NCBI RefSeq assembly: GCF_016862115.1
Contig: NZ_BOMI01000104.1
Coordinates: forward strand, 52,529-116,528
Reading direction: 5' to 3'
DNA from: Paractinoplanes deccanensis
GTDB taxonomy: Bacteria; Actinomycetota; Actinomycetes; Mycobacteriales; Micromonosporaceae
Length of the DNA: 64,000 bases
Shown here: one piece after another, positions 50,715 to 60,002 of the stretch
How the letters are laid out: each line of letters begins with the position of its first letter
How positions within the stretch are numbered: the stretch's first letter is position 1
Position numbers and translations under genes: made by a program
The notes under the pieces: generated by a model
Seen by the model: the letters and a program-made list of their open reading frames with translations, nothing else
The model's database searches: none
Told to the model about the DNA's origin: nothing

Positions 50715-50759
50715 TGCTTCCCCCTTGGACGACGACTCGCGTGGCGCTCGGCTTATCAG

Positions 50760-50773
50760 TTTGTCATGACAAA
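50760..50773. promoter_or_regulatory. Perfect palindrome, probable GntR operator of the inositol cluster
   Basis: TTTGTCATGACAAA is a perfect 14-bp palindrome 46 bp upstream of the gntR start and 177 bp upstream of iolC. TTGACG at 50777-50782, just 3 bp beyond it, is a good -35 element for transcription toward iolC; a matching -10 is less clear (TATTAC at 50798, spacing 15). Repressor at the palindrome would block it. Confidence 0.65.
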
Positions 50774-50949
50774 GTATTGACGTAGACCGCTCCAAGCTAT
50801 TACATCGAAGGCAGCAAACCTAGCGTCGCCGGTCGGTAACCGACGGCAATCATTCTGATCAACGCGCCGGATCCAAGCACGGCACACGGCACGCCCCACC
50901 GTGCCCGAAATCTGATCATTCGCCGGAGACCGCAATCGGAGGCGTGCGC

Positions 50950-51900
50950 ATGCCCGCGGACGAGGTATTGACGATGGGACGTATCGGCGTCGACCTGTAC
51001 CCGGAACAGGTCGGTGTCTCCCTGCGTGAAGTGCGCACCTTCGCCAAGTTCCTCGGCGGCAGCGCGTCCAACGTGGCCGTCGCGGCGGCCCGCTACGGAC
51101 GCCGTTCCGCGGTCATCACGCGCACCGGCGACGACCCGTTCGGTGAGTTCTTGCACGATGCGCTACGCGGCTTCGGGGTGGACGACCGCTTCGTCACGCC
51201 GGTCGCCTCCCTGCCGACGCCGGTGACGTTCTGCGAGATCTATCCGCCGGACGACTTCCCGCTCTACTTCTACCGCTTCCCCAAGGCGCCCGACCTCGAG
51301 ATCCACCCGTCCGAGCTGGATCTCGAGGCGATCCGGGACGCCGAGATCTTCTGGGTGACCGGCACGGGCCTGAGCCAGGAGCCGTCCCGCACGGCGACGC
51401 TGACCGCCCTCAGATATCGCGCCAAGCGCGGCATCACCGTCTTCGACCTCGACTATCGCCCGATGTTCTGGTCCTCCCGGCAGGAGGCCCGCCGGTGGTA
51501 CGAGGAAGCACTGCCCCACGCCACCGTCGCCGTCGGCAACCTCGACGAGGCCGAGACGGCAGTCGGTCTCCGGAAACCCGCGGAGGCGGCCGCCGCGCTG
51601 CACGACGCCGGCGTCGAACTGGCCGTGATCAAGCAGGGCCCCGCCGGGGTGCTGGCGTCGCGCGTGGACGAGCAGGTCGAGGTGCCGCCCGTCCCGGTCG
51701 AGGTGGTCAACGGCCTCGGTGCCGGCGACGCCTTCGGCGGGGCGCTCTGCCACGGCCTGCTCGCCGGATGGGAGCTCGAGGCGACGATGCGCTTCGCCAA
51801 TGCCGCCGGAGCCATCGTCGCCTCGCGACTGTCCTGCGCCGACGCCATGCCCACCGAGCGCGAGGTGCACGCCCTCATCGAAGGAGCACGGCATGCCTGA
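50950..51900 (+). CDS. iolC: 5-dehydro-2-deoxygluconokinase
   Basis: A 316-residue PfkB-family sugar kinase. Motifs GGSASNVAVAAARYG (N-terminal) and NGLGAGDAFGGAL (C-terminal, catalytic Asp) are typical. It phosphorylates 2-deoxy-5-keto-gluconate, the fourth intermediate of inositol catabolism. ATG 50950 is set by GGAGG 7 nt upstream; a GTG at 50944 is too close. It starts the inositol operon; its stop overlaps the aldolase start (ATG within the final codons), so translation is coupled. Confidence 0.93.
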   Translation: MPADEVLTMGRIGVDLYPEQVGVSLREVRTFAKFLGGSASNVAVAAARYGRRSAVITRTGDDPFGEFLHDALRGFGVDDRFVTPVASLPTPVTFCEIYPPDDFPLYFYRFPKAPDLEIHPSELDLEAIRDAEIFWVTGTGLSQEPSRTATLTALRYRAKRGITVFDLDYRPMFWSSRQEARRWYEEALPHATVAVGNLDEAETAVGLRKPAEAAAALHDAGVELAVIKQGPAGVLASRVDEQVEVPPVPVEVVNGLGAGDAFGGALCHGLLAGWELEATMRFANAAGAIVASRLSCADAMPTEREVHALIEGARHA

Positions 51901-52750
51901 CCTGGACGGCCTCCTCGACATCCGGACCCGTCGCCCCGCGGCCATCGCCGCCGCGGCCTCCTCGCGGCGCCGGCCGTCCAGCCTGTTCGGCCCGCACGGC
52001 AAGCTGATGATCATCGCGGCCGACCATCCGGCGCGCGGGGCGCTGCGGGCCGGCGACGACCCGCTCGCGATGGCCAACCGGGCCGACCTGCTCGACCGGC
52101 TGCGCACCGCGCTGACCCGGCCGGGCGTCAACGGCGTGCTCGGCACCCCCGACATCCTCGAAGATCTGCTGCTGCTCGGCGCGCTCGACGACAAGGTGGT
52201 CATCGGGTCGATGAACCGCGGCGGCCTCGCCGGCACCAGCTTCGAGATCGACGACCGGTTCACCGCGTACGACGCGGGCAGCATCGCGGCCGCCGGCTTC
52301 GAGGGCGGCAAGATGCTGCTGCGCATCGACCCGGCCGACCCGGGCACCGTCACCACGCTGGAGGCCTGCGGCAACGCGGTCGGCGCGCTCGCCGCCCGGC
52401 GCAAGATGGCCATGGTCGAGCCGTTCATCTCGCACCGGGTCGACGGCCGGGTCCGCAACGAGCTCACCGCCGAGGCGATGATCCGCGCGATGACGGTCGC
52501 CGCCGGGCTGGGCACGACCTCGGCGTACACGTGGCTCAAGGTCCCGGTCGTCGACGACATGGAACGGGTGATGGCGGCGACCACCCTGCCCGCGCTGATC
52601 CTCGGCGGAGAGGGGGAGGCCGCGTACGCCGCGTGGCGCAAGGCGCTCGGCCTGCCGACCGTGCAGGGCCTGGTCATCGGCCGGTCGCTGCTCTATCCGT
52701 CGAGCGGCGGCGTGGCCGACGCGGTCGACCGGGCGGTGGGGTTGTTGTGA
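51893..52750 (+). CDS. Beta/alpha-barrel aldolase, Cgl0158 type (2-deoxy-5-ketogluconate 6-phosphate aldolase role)
   Basis: A 285-residue TIM-barrel protein (KLMIIAADHPARGAL, GSMNRGGLAGTSFEIDDRFT, GFEGGKMLLRIDP, VEPFISHRVDGRVRNELTAE, LKVPVVDDMERVM, LGGEGE). It matches the Cgl0158 barrel family encoded in actinobacterial inositol clusters, related to class I aldolases. It probably replaces iolJ, splitting 2-deoxy-5-keto-gluconate 6-phosphate into dihydroxyacetone phosphate and malonate semialdehyde. It overlaps iolC by 8 bp and shares one base with the iolB start. Confidence 0.88.
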   Translation: MPDLDGLLDIRTRRPAAIAAAASSRRRPSSLFGPHGKLMIIAADHPARGALRAGDDPLAMANRADLLDRLRTALTRPGVNGVLGTPDILEDLLLLGALDDKVVIGSMNRGGLAGTSFEIDDRFTAYDAGSIAAAGFEGGKMLLRIDPADPGTVTTLEACGNAVGALAARRKMAMVEPFISHRVDGRVRNELTAEAMIRAMTVAAGLGTTSAYTWLKVPVVDDMERVMAATTLPALILGGEGEAAYAAWRKALGLPTVQGLVIGRSLLYPSSGGVADAVDRAVGLL

Positions 52751-53637
52751 TGGCGCGAGTCAATCCCGTGATGCGGCGGGGCAGCACCGCCGACAAGCCG
52801 TTCGACCTGGTCGTGACGCCGGAGAACGCGGGCTGGCGCTACAGCGGGCTGCGCGTGCTCGACCTGGCCGTCGGCTCGCGGGCCAAGTTCGCCACCGGCA
52901 CCGACGAGATGCTTGTCCTGCCGCTGTCCGGCGGCTGCGACGTGACCTGCGACGACGAGCGGATGACGCTGACCGGGCGGCGCTCGGTCTTCTCGCGGGT
53001 CACCGACTTCGCGTACGTGCCGAGGGACTCGACGGTCACCGTGCGCGCGCCGAACGGCGGCCGGTTCGCGCTGCCCGCGGCCCGCGCGACCAAGCGCCTG
53101 CCGTTCCGCTACGGCGCCGCCCAGGACGTGCCGGTGGAGCTGCGCGGCGCCGGGCAGGCCAGCCGTCAGGTCAACAACTTCTGCACGCCCGGCGTCTTCG
53201 AGACCGACCGGCTCATCGCCTGCGAGGTGCTCACCCCGGGCGGCAACTGGTCGTCCTATCCGCCGCACAAGCACGACGAGGCCGGCGACGGCGAGAGCAG
53301 CCTCGAGGAGATCTACTACTTCGAGGTCGCGGCGTCGCCGGCGGGCACGTCGGGGTGCGGCTATCAGCGGGTGTACGGGCATCCGGACCGCCCGATCGAC
53401 GTCTGCGCCGAGGTGCGCACGGGCGACGTCGTGCTGATCCCGTACGGCTGGCACGGCCCCTCGATGGCCGCGCCCGGCTACGACCTCTACTACCTCAACG
53501 TGATGGCCGGCCCCGGCGAGCGCGAATGGCTCGTGCGCGACGACCCGGCGCACGGCTGGGTGCGCGGCTCGTGGAACGGCGTCCCCGTCGACCCGCGGCT
53601 CCCCCTCACCACCCACACCGAAAGGACGCGGCTGTGA
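52750..53637 (+). CDS. iolB: 5-deoxy-glucuronate isomerase
   Basis: A 295-residue bicupin. The metal-binding cupin motif is visible in WSSYPPHKHDEAGDGESSLEEIYYFEV and YGWHGPSMAAPGYDLYYLNVMAG. It converts 5-deoxy-glucuronate into 2-deoxy-5-keto-gluconate in the inositol pathway. The ATG at 52750 overlaps the preceding stop as TGATG, and the stop overlaps iolD as GTGA, so the gene is embedded in a tightly coupled operon. Confidence 0.95.
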   Translation: MARVNPVMRRGSTADKPFDLVVTPENAGWRYSGLRVLDLAVGSRAKFATGTDEMLVLPLSGGCDVTCDDERMTLTGRRSVFSRVTDFAYVPRDSTVTVRAPNGGRFALPAARATKRLPFRYGAAQDVPVELRGAGQASRQVNNFCTPGVFETDRLIACEVLTPGGNWSSYPPHKHDEAGDGESSLEEIYYFEVAASPAGTSGCGYQRVYGHPDRPIDVCAEVRTGDVVLIPYGWHGPSMAAPGYDLYYLNVMAGPGEREWLVRDDPAHGWVRGSWNGVPVDPRLPLTTHTERTRL

Positions 53638-55487
53638 GACTCACCGTAGGGCAGGCCGTGGTGCGGTTCCTCGCCAACCAGTGGACCGAGCGCGACGGCA
53701 CCGAGCAGCGCACGATCGCCGGCTGCCTCGGCATCTTCGGGCACGGCAACGTCGCCGGTCTCGGCCAGGCGCTGTTGCAGGCGCAGCGCACCGGAGAGGC
53801 CGATCTTCCGTACCGGCTGGCCCGCAACGAGCAGGCCATGGTGCACACCGCCGCCGGCTACGCCCGGATGAGGAACCGGCTGTCCACGCTTGCCTGCACC
53901 GCGTCGATCGGCCCCGGCTCGACGAACATGCTGACCGGTGCCGCGCTCGCCACGGTCAACCGGCTGCCCGTCCTGCTGCTGCCCTCCGACGTCTTCGCGA
54001 CCCGGGCCGCCTCCCCGGTGCTGCAGGAGCTGGAGGACCCGCGGAGCTACGACGTGTCGGTGAACGACGCGTTCCGCCCGCTCTCCCGCTTCTTCGACCG
54101 GGTCTGGCGTCCCGAGCAGCTGCCGTCCGCGCTGCTCGCCGCCATGCGGGTGCTGACCGACCCGGCCGAGACCGGCGCGGTCACCCTCTGCCTGCCCCAG
54201 GACGTGCAGGCCGAGGCGTACGACTTCCCGGACGCGCTGTTCGCCAAGCGGGTCTGGCACGTGCCCCGCCCGCTCGCCGAGCCGGCGATCGTGGAGCGCG
54301 CGGCCGAGGTGATCCGGGAGGCGAAGCGCCCGCTGATCATCGCCGGCGGCGGCGTCATCTACGCCGAGGCGTCCCCGGAGCTCGCCCAGTTCGCCCGTGA
54401 GACCGGCATCCCGGTCGCCGACACCCAGGCCGGCAAGGGCGCGCTGAGCTGGGACCACCCCAACGCGGTCGGCGGCGTCGGCGCGACCGGCACCCCGGTG
54501 GCCAACCGGCTGGCCCGCGAGGCGGACGTGGTCATCGGCGTGGGCACGAGGTACAGCGACTTCACCACCGCGTCGCGCACCGCGTTCCAGAACCCGGCGG
54601 TCAAGTTCGTCAACATCAACGTGGCCTCGTTCGACGCGCACAAGGAGTCGGCCTATCCGATCGTCGCGGACGCGCAGGCCGGGCTCTCCGAGTTGCTCGC
54701 GGCGCTGGACGGTCGGCGGTTCCCGGTCGACTACCGCGCCGACGTGGCCCGGTGGCAGGAGGCGGTCGACAGGGCGTACCACCTGGGTCATGGCCCTCTG
54801 CCCGCGCAGAGCGAGGTGATCGGGGCCGTCAACGACGCGTGCGGAGCGCGGGACGTGGTGGTGCAGGCGGCCGGCAGCATGCCCGGCGATCTCCAGCTGC
54901 TGTGGCGGGCGCGCGACCCGAAGCAGTACCACGTCGAGTACGGCTACTCCTGCATGGGCTTCGAGATCGCCGGAGCGCTCGGCATCAAGATGGCCGACCC
55001 GTCGCGCGAGGTCTACGCGCTGGTCGGCGACGGCTCGTACCTGATGATGGCGCAGGAGCTCGTCACCGCGGTCGCCGAGGGCATCAAGCTCGTCGTCGTC
55101 CTGGTGCAAAATCACGGGTTCGCCTCGATCGGCGCGCTCTCCGAGTCGCTGGGGTCCCAGCGGTTCGGGACGAGCTACCGGTTCCGCGGCGAGTCCCAGG
55201 ACTACGACGGCGGCCACCTGCCCGTCGACCTGGCGGCGAACGCGGAGAGCCTGGGCGCCGACGTCCTCCGCTGCCGCACGATCGCCGACCTGCGCGACGG
55301 GCTCAAGCGGGCCCGCGAGGCCGACCGGCTCACGGTCGTGCACATCGAGACCGATCCGCTGTCGCCGGTGCCGTCCTCCGAGTCGTGGTGGGACGTGCCC
55401 GTGCCGGAGGTGTCGGCTCTGGACAGCACCCGGGCGGCGCGGGCCACCTACGACGCCGCGAAGCGCGACCAGCGGCAATACCTCTAG
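53634..55487 (+). CDS. iolD: 3D-(3,5/4)-trihydroxycyclohexane-1,2-dione acylhydrolase
   Basis: A 617-residue thiamine-diphosphate enzyme. The N-terminal Pyr domain has GIFGHGNVAGLGQAL and NEQAMVHTAAGYA (catalytic Glu). The C-terminal PP domain has GDGSYLMMAQELVTAV with the ThDP Asp, and QNHGFASIGALSESLGSQRFG. IolD cleaves the cyclic dione to 5-deoxy-glucuronate. AAAGGA precedes the GTG start. It shares 4 bp with iolB and leaves 8 bp to the dehydrogenase gene. Confidence 0.96.
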   Translation: MRLTVGQAVVRFLANQWTERDGTEQRTIAGCLGIFGHGNVAGLGQALLQAQRTGEADLPYRLARNEQAMVHTAAGYARMRNRLSTLACTASIGPGSTNMLTGAALATVNRLPVLLLPSDVFATRAASPVLQELEDPRSYDVSVNDAFRPLSRFFDRVWRPEQLPSALLAAMRVLTDPAETGAVTLCLPQDVQAEAYDFPDALFAKRVWHVPRPLAEPAIVERAAEVIREAKRPLIIAGGGVIYAEASPELAQFARETGIPVADTQAGKGALSWDHPNAVGGVGATGTPVANRLAREADVVIGVGTRYSDFTTASRTAFQNPAVKFVNINVASFDAHKESAYPIVADAQAGLSELLAALDGRRFPVDYRADVARWQEAVDRAYHLGHGPLPAQSEVIGAVNDACGARDVVVQAAGSMPGDLQLLWRARDPKQYHVEYGYSCMGFEIAGALGIKMADPSREVYALVGDGSYLMMAQELVTAVAEGIKLVVVLVQNHGFASIGALSESLGSQRFGTSYRFRGESQDYDGGHLPVDLAANAESLGADVLRCRTIADLRDGLKRAREADRLTVVHIETDPLSPVPSSESWWDVPVPEVSALDSTRAARATYDAAKRDQRQYL

Positions 55488-55495
55488 GAGAAGGC

Positions 55496-56992
55496 ATGTC
55501 AACCATCGAGCACTGGATCGACGGCGAGCTCACCGCCGGGTCCGGCGACCGTCGCGGCCACGTCTACAACCCGGCCACCGGGCAGCAGCAGCACGAGGTG
55601 GTGCTCGGGTCCGCCGAGGACGTCGACGCCGCGGTCACGTCGGCCCGCATCGCGTTCCAGACGTGGAGCCAGGCGTCGCTCAGCAAGCGCACCAAGATCA
55701 TGTTCAACTTCCGCGAGCTGGTCAACGCGAACGTCAAGCAGCTCGCCGAGATCATCTCGGACGAGCACGGCAAGGTGCTCTCCGACGCGGCCGGCGAGGT
55801 GCAGCGCGGCCTCGAGGTGATCGAGTTCGCCTGCGGCATCCCCGAGCTGCTCAAGGGCTCGTACTCGGACCAGGCGTCCACCGGCGTCGACGTGTTCAGC
55901 TTCCGCGAGCCGCTCGGCGTCTGCGTGGGCATCACCCCGTTCAACTTCCCGGCCATGGTGCCGATGTGGATGTACCCGGTGGCGATCGCCTGCGGCAACA
56001 CGTTCGTGCTCAAGCCGAGCGAGCGCGACCCGTCGGCGTCCACCTTCGTCGCCGGGCTGCTCAAGCAGGCCGGGCTGCCGGACGGCGTCTTCAACGTCGT
56101 GCACGGCGACAAGGTCGCGGTGGACGCGCTGCTGCACCACGCGGACGTGGCGGCGGTCTCGTTCGTCGGCTCCACGCCGATCGCCCGCTACATCCACGAG
56201 CAGGCCAACGCGCACGGCAAGCGGGTGCAGGCGCTCGGTGGCGCGAAGAACCACGCGATCGTGCTGCCCGACGCCGACCTCGACTTCGCGGCCGGGCACC
56301 TGACCGCGGCGGCGTTCGGCTCGGCGGGGGAGCGGTGCATGGCGATCTCGGCGGCGGTGGCCGTGGGCGCGGCCGGCGACGCGCTGGTCGACCTGGTGTC
56401 GCGCAAGGCCGGCGACGTGGTGGTCGGCTCGGGCCGCGACCCGGCCAGCGAGATGGGCCCGGTCGTCACGGCGGCCGCGAAGCAGCGCATCGAGGGGCTG
56501 ATCGACAGCGGCGAGCGGCAGGGCGCCAAGGTGACGGTGGACGGGCGCGGGTTGCGGGTGCCCGGCTACGAGGACGGCTTCTTCGTCGGGCCGACGGTGC
56601 TCGACCAGGTCGGCACCGAGATGGACGTGTACCGCGAGGAGATCTTCGGTCCGGTGCTGTCGGTGGTGCGCGCCGACACCGCCGACGCGGCGATCGACCT
56701 GATCAACAGCAACCCGTACGGCAACGGCACGGCGATCTTCACGAACAGCGGCGAGGCAGCGCGCCGGTTCCAGCGCGGCGTCCACGTCGGCATGATCGGC
56801 ATCAACGTCCCGATCCCGGTACCGATGGCCTACTACTCCTTCGGCGGCTGGAAGAACTCACTCTTCGGCGACAAGCACATCCACGGGCCCGAGGGCGTCT
56901 CCTTCTACACGCGCGGCAAGGTCGTCACCTCCCGCTGGCCGCACGTCTCGGGTCCTTCCGACGCGTCCCTGCACTTCCCGACCGCCAGCTGA
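55496..56992 (+). CDS. mmsA: CoA-acylating methylmalonate/malonate-semialdehyde dehydrogenase
   Basis: A 498-residue aldehyde dehydrogenase. NAD-binding and catalytic parts include VGITPFNFPAMVPMWMYPVAIA, the catalytic Cys281 in FGSAGERCMAISAAV, and EEIFGPVLSVVRADT. The closing VPIPVPMAYYSFGGWKNSLFGDKHIHGPEG is the MmsA/IolA signature. It oxidatively decarboxylates malonate semialdehyde to acetyl-CoA, completing inositol degradation. AGGAGAAGG precedes ATG 55496. Confidence 0.95.
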   Translation: MSTIEHWIDGELTAGSGDRRGHVYNPATGQQQHEVVLGSAEDVDAAVTSARIAFQTWSQASLSKRTKIMFNFRELVNANVKQLAEIISDEHGKVLSDAAGEVQRGLEVIEFACGIPELLKGSYSDQASTGVDVFSFREPLGVCVGITPFNFPAMVPMWMYPVAIACGNTFVLKPSERDPSASTFVAGLLKQAGLPDGVFNVVHGDKVAVDALLHHADVAAVSFVGSTPIARYIHEQANAHGKRVQALGGAKNHAIVLPDADLDFAAGHLTAAAFGSAGERCMAISAAVAVGAAGDALVDLVSRKAGDVVVGSGRDPASEMGPVVTAAAKQRIEGLIDSGERQGAKVTVDGRGLRVPGYEDGFFVGPTVLDQVGTEMDVYREEIFGPVLSVVRADTADAAIDLINSNPYGNGTAIFTNSGEAARRFQRGVHVGMIGINVPIPVPMAYYSFGGWKNSLFGDKHIHGPEGVSFYTRGKVVTSRWPHVSGPSDASLHFPTAS

Positions 56993-57007
56993 TTCGGAGC
57001 CTCGCAC

Positions 57008-57940
57008 ATGCAGATCCGTCACTTGCAACTCGGTAGCTGCCCCGACTCCTGGGGTGTGTGGTTCGCCGACGACCCCAAGCAGACACCCTGGAACAGGTTC
57101 CTGGACGAGATGGCCGCGGCCGGCTATCGCTGGCTGGAGCTCGGGCCGTACGGCTATCTGCCGACCGATCCCGCCCGGTTGCGCGACGAGGTCGCCGCCC
57201 GCGGCCTCTCCATCGCCGGCGGCACCGTGGCCGGCGCGGGCGGGCCGCACAAGAACTTCGACTCCGTGCTCGCCGAGACCAGGAAGGTCGCCGAGCTGAC
57301 CGCCGCGGTCGGTGCGCGAAATGTCGTCTTCGTGCCCGTGCCCGGCTATCGCGACGATGCCACCGGCGCCTATCTGGAGGCGTCCGAGCTCGATCCGGAT
57401 TCCTGGCGGGCGTTGATCCGGAACACCAACACGCTCGGGCGGATCCTGCTGGAGGAGTACGGCGTCCACATGCGCTTCCACCCGCACGCGGACTACCAGG
57501 TGGAGACCCAGCAGCAGACCGAGCGCTTCCTGGAGGAGACCGATCCGCGCTTCGTCTCGCTCTGCCTGGACACCGGGCACCTCGCGTACCGGCGGGCCGA
57601 CGTGCCCGGCCTGATCCGCAAATACCCCGAGCGCGTCGGCTACGTCCACATCAAGCAGATGGATCCCGCCGTCGCCCGGCGCGCCGTCGCGGAGGACCTC
57701 GCCTTCGGCCAGGCCGTGGCGATGGGCGCGAGCGTCGAACCCCCGGCGGGTGAGCCGGACGTCCCCTCCGTGCTCGACGCGCTCAGCGAGCTCGACGCCG
57801 AGATCTTCGTCGTCGTCGAGCAGGACATGTACCCGGTCGACTTCGACGTGCCGCTGCCGATCGCGCAGCGCACGCGCGCCTACCTGAACAGCCGCGGACT
57901 CACCTCCACCGATCCCCGTCCCTCAGGAGAGAAGATATGA
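57008..57940 (+). CDS. iolE: Myo-inosose-2 dehydratase
   Basis: A 310-residue TIM-barrel isomerase-fold enzyme. It opens with LGSCPDSWGVWFADDPKQTPW, the IolE hallmark, and later has GTVAGAGGPHKNF, FHPHADYQVETQQQTERFL, LDTGHLAYR and KQMDPAVA with metal ligands. It dehydrates scyllo-inosose to the cyclohexane-dione that IolD cleaves. The stop overlaps the next ATG (ATGA), so the importer genes are translationally coupled to catabolism. Confidence 0.93.
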   Translation: MQIRHLQLGSCPDSWGVWFADDPKQTPWNRFLDEMAAAGYRWLELGPYGYLPTDPARLRDEVAARGLSIAGGTVAGAGGPHKNFDSVLAETRKVAELTAAVGARNVVFVPVPGYRDDATGAYLEASELDPDSWRALIRNTNTLGRILLEEYGVHMRFHPHADYQVETQQQTERFLEETDPRFVSLCLDTGHLAYRRADVPGLIRKYPERVGYVHIKQMDPAVARRAVAEDLAFGQAVAMGASVEPPAGEPDVPSVLDALSELDAEIFVVVEQDMYPVDFDVPLPIAQRTRAYLNSRGLTSTDPRPSGEKI

Positions 57941-58929
57941 CCGCTCGGACCCGCACCTTCCGGATCGCCGCGCTCGGCGCGGCAGTGGTCCTCGCCGCCA
58001 CCGCGTGCAGTGGCGGCGGCCGCGAGAAGACCGACGAGACCGACAGCGCCGGCGGCAACGCGCCCGGCAGCTCCGGCTACACGATCGCCTTCATCACGCA
58101 CGAGACGCCCGGCGACACGTTCTGGGACAAGGTCAAGAACGGCGCCAACCAGGCCGCGAAGGACACCGGCGTCACGCTGAAGTACTCGAACGACCCGGAG
58201 GCGCCCAAGCAGGCCGTGCTGATCCAGAACGCCGTCGACTCGAAGGTCAACGCCATCGCCACCACGCTGGTCACCCCGGACGCGCTGGCCGGCGCGGTCA
58301 AGGCGGCGAGCGACGCGAAGATCCCGGTGGTCGGCTTCAACTCCGGCATCGACGACTACCAGCGGCTCGGCGCGCTGATGTACTTCGGCTCGGACGAGAC
58401 CCTCGCGGGCACCGAGGCCGGCAAGAAGCTCGCCGAGCAGGGCGTCAAGCACCCCCTCTGCGTGATCCAGCAGACCGGCTCGGTGGCCCTGGAGGCGCGT
58501 TGCGCCGGCGTGAAGAGCTCCGTGCCCGGCACCGAGAACATCCAGGTCAACGGCGCCGACGACGCGGCCGTCACCTCGACGTTGCAGGCCAAGCTCGCGC
58601 AGGACAAGTCGATCGACGCGATCGTCACGCTCGGCGCCCCGCAGGCGCTCGACGCGATCAAGGCCAAGGAGCAGTCCGGCAGCGAGGCCAAGCTGGTCAC
58701 CTTCGACCTCAACGAGCAGGCGGCCACCGAGATCAAGAACGGCAACATCGTCTTCTCGATCGACCAGCAGCCGTACGTGCAGGGCTACATGGCGGTCACG
58801 TCGCTCTACCTGAACCTCAAGAACGGCAACGACATCGGCGGCGGCAAGGCCGTGCTGACCGGTCCGTCCTTCGTGGACTCCACGAACATCGACAAGATCC
58901 TTCCCTTCACCAAGAACAACACGCGGTAG
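57937..58929 (+). CDS. Sugar/inositol ABC transporter substrate-binding lipoprotein
   Basis: A 330-residue type I periplasmic-binding protein. The lipobox LAATAC gives lipidation at Cys24. The mature protein starts with YTIAFITHETPGDTFWDKVKNGANQAAKDTG and carries FNSGIDDYQRLGALMYFGSDE. It resembles ribose/inositol-type binding proteins and is the capture component of the importer encoded by the next two genes. Inositol is the expected ligand given the cluster, but this is inference from context. AGGAGAG precedes ATG. Confidence 0.92.
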   Translation: MTARTRTFRIAALGAAVVLAATACSGGGREKTDETDSAGGNAPGSSGYTIAFITHETPGDTFWDKVKNGANQAAKDTGVTLKYSNDPEAPKQAVLIQNAVDSKVNAIATTLVTPDALAGAVKAASDAKIPVVGFNSGIDDYQRLGALMYFGSDETLAGTEAGKKLAEQGVKHPLCVIQQTGSVALEARCAGVKSSVPGTENIQVNGADDAAVTSTLQAKLAQDKSIDAIVTLGAPQALDAIKAKEQSGSEAKLVTFDLNEQAATEIKNGNIVFSIDQQPYVQGYMAVTSLYLNLKNGNDIGGGKAVLTGPSFVDSTNIDKILPFTKNNTR

Positions 58930-58942
58930 AGGAGGTGCCCTC

Positions 58943-59998
58943 ATGACTCAGACAGTCGCTCCGGCACCCTCTTCCCATTCGGCCGAGCCGGTCCGGCCCG
59001 CCCTGGCCAGCCGGCTCATGGCGCGGCCCGAGATCGGCGCCCTGGTCGCGGCGATCATCATCTTCGTCTTCTTCCTCGTGCTGGCGCCCTCGTTCCGCTC
59101 GGCCGAGTCGTTCTTCACCGTGCTCTACCAGTCGTCGGTGATCGGCATCGTCGCCGTCGGCGTCGGCCTGCTGATGATCGGCGGCGAGTTCGACCTGTCG
59201 GCCGGCGTCATCGTCTACACCGCGGGCCTCACCAGCTCGATGTTCTGCTGGTACTACGGGGTGAACCTGTGGGTCGGCGCGCTGCTGTCGCTGGCGTTCT
59301 GCCTGCTGATCGGCTTCCTCAACGGCTATCTGGTGATGCGCACCGGCATCCCGAGCTTCCTCATCACGCTCGGCACGTTCTTCGTGCTCCAGGGCGCCAA
59401 CCTCGGCGTGACCAAGCTGGTCACCGGCACGGTGTCGACGCCGGACATCAGCAACATCGACGGCTTCGACTCGCTCGGCACGATCTTCGCGTCCAGCTTC
59501 AAGGTCGGGTCGGTGACGATCTGGACCTCGGTCCTCTGGTGGATCTTCTTCGTCGCGCTCGCGGCGTGGACCCTCCAGCGCACCCGGGTGGGCAACTGGA
59601 TCTTCGCGGTCGGCGGCAACCCGGACAGCGCCCGTGCGGTCGGCGTGCCTGTCGTCCGTACCAAGATCGGCCTTTTCATGGTGGTCTCGTTCCTCGGCTG
59701 GTTCGTCGGCATGCACCAGCTCTTCCGCTTCAACACGCTCCAGGCGGGCGGCGGCGTCGGCAACGAGTTCCTCTACATCATCGCGGCGGTCGTCGGCGGC
59801 ACGCTGCTGACCGGCGGCTTCGGCAACGCGATCGGCGTCGCCATCGGCGCGTTCATCTTCGGCATGACCAGCCTCGGCATCATCTACGCCGGCTGGGACC
59901 CCAACTGGTTCAAGGCGTTCCTCGGCGTGATGCTGCTGCTCGCCGTGCTGGTGAACCTCTACGTCAAACGCATGTCCACCCGGCGGAAGGTGGGGTGA
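58943..59998 (+). CDS. ABC transporter permease, RbsC/inositol type
   Basis: A 351-residue permease with about nine to ten hydrophobic segments (LVAAIIIFVFFLVLAPSFRS, GEFDLSAGVIVYTAGLTSS, FLNGYLVMRTGIPSFLITLGTFFVLQG, AVGGNPDSARAVGVPVVRTK). It is the membrane component paired with the lipoprotein and the ATPase. GAGGAGG precedes ATG 58943. Substrate most likely inositol by context. Confidence 0.93.
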   Translation: MTQTVAPAPSSHSAEPVRPALASRLMARPEIGALVAAIIIFVFFLVLAPSFRSAESFFTVLYQSSVIGIVAVGVGLLMIGGEFDLSAGVIVYTAGLTSSMFCWYYGVNLWVGALLSLAFCLLIGFLNGYLVMRTGIPSFLITLGTFFVLQGANLGVTKLVTGTVSTPDISNIDGFDSLGTIFASSFKVGSVTIWTSVLWWIFFVALAAWTLQRTRVGNWIFAVGGNPDSARAVGVPVVRTKIGLFMVVSFLGWFVGMHQLFRFNTLQAGGGVGNEFLYIIAAVVGGTLLTGGFGNAIGVAIGAFIFGMTSLGIIYAGWDPNWFKAFLGVMLLLAVLVNLYVKRMSTRRKVG

Positions 59999-60002
59999 CC
60001 CC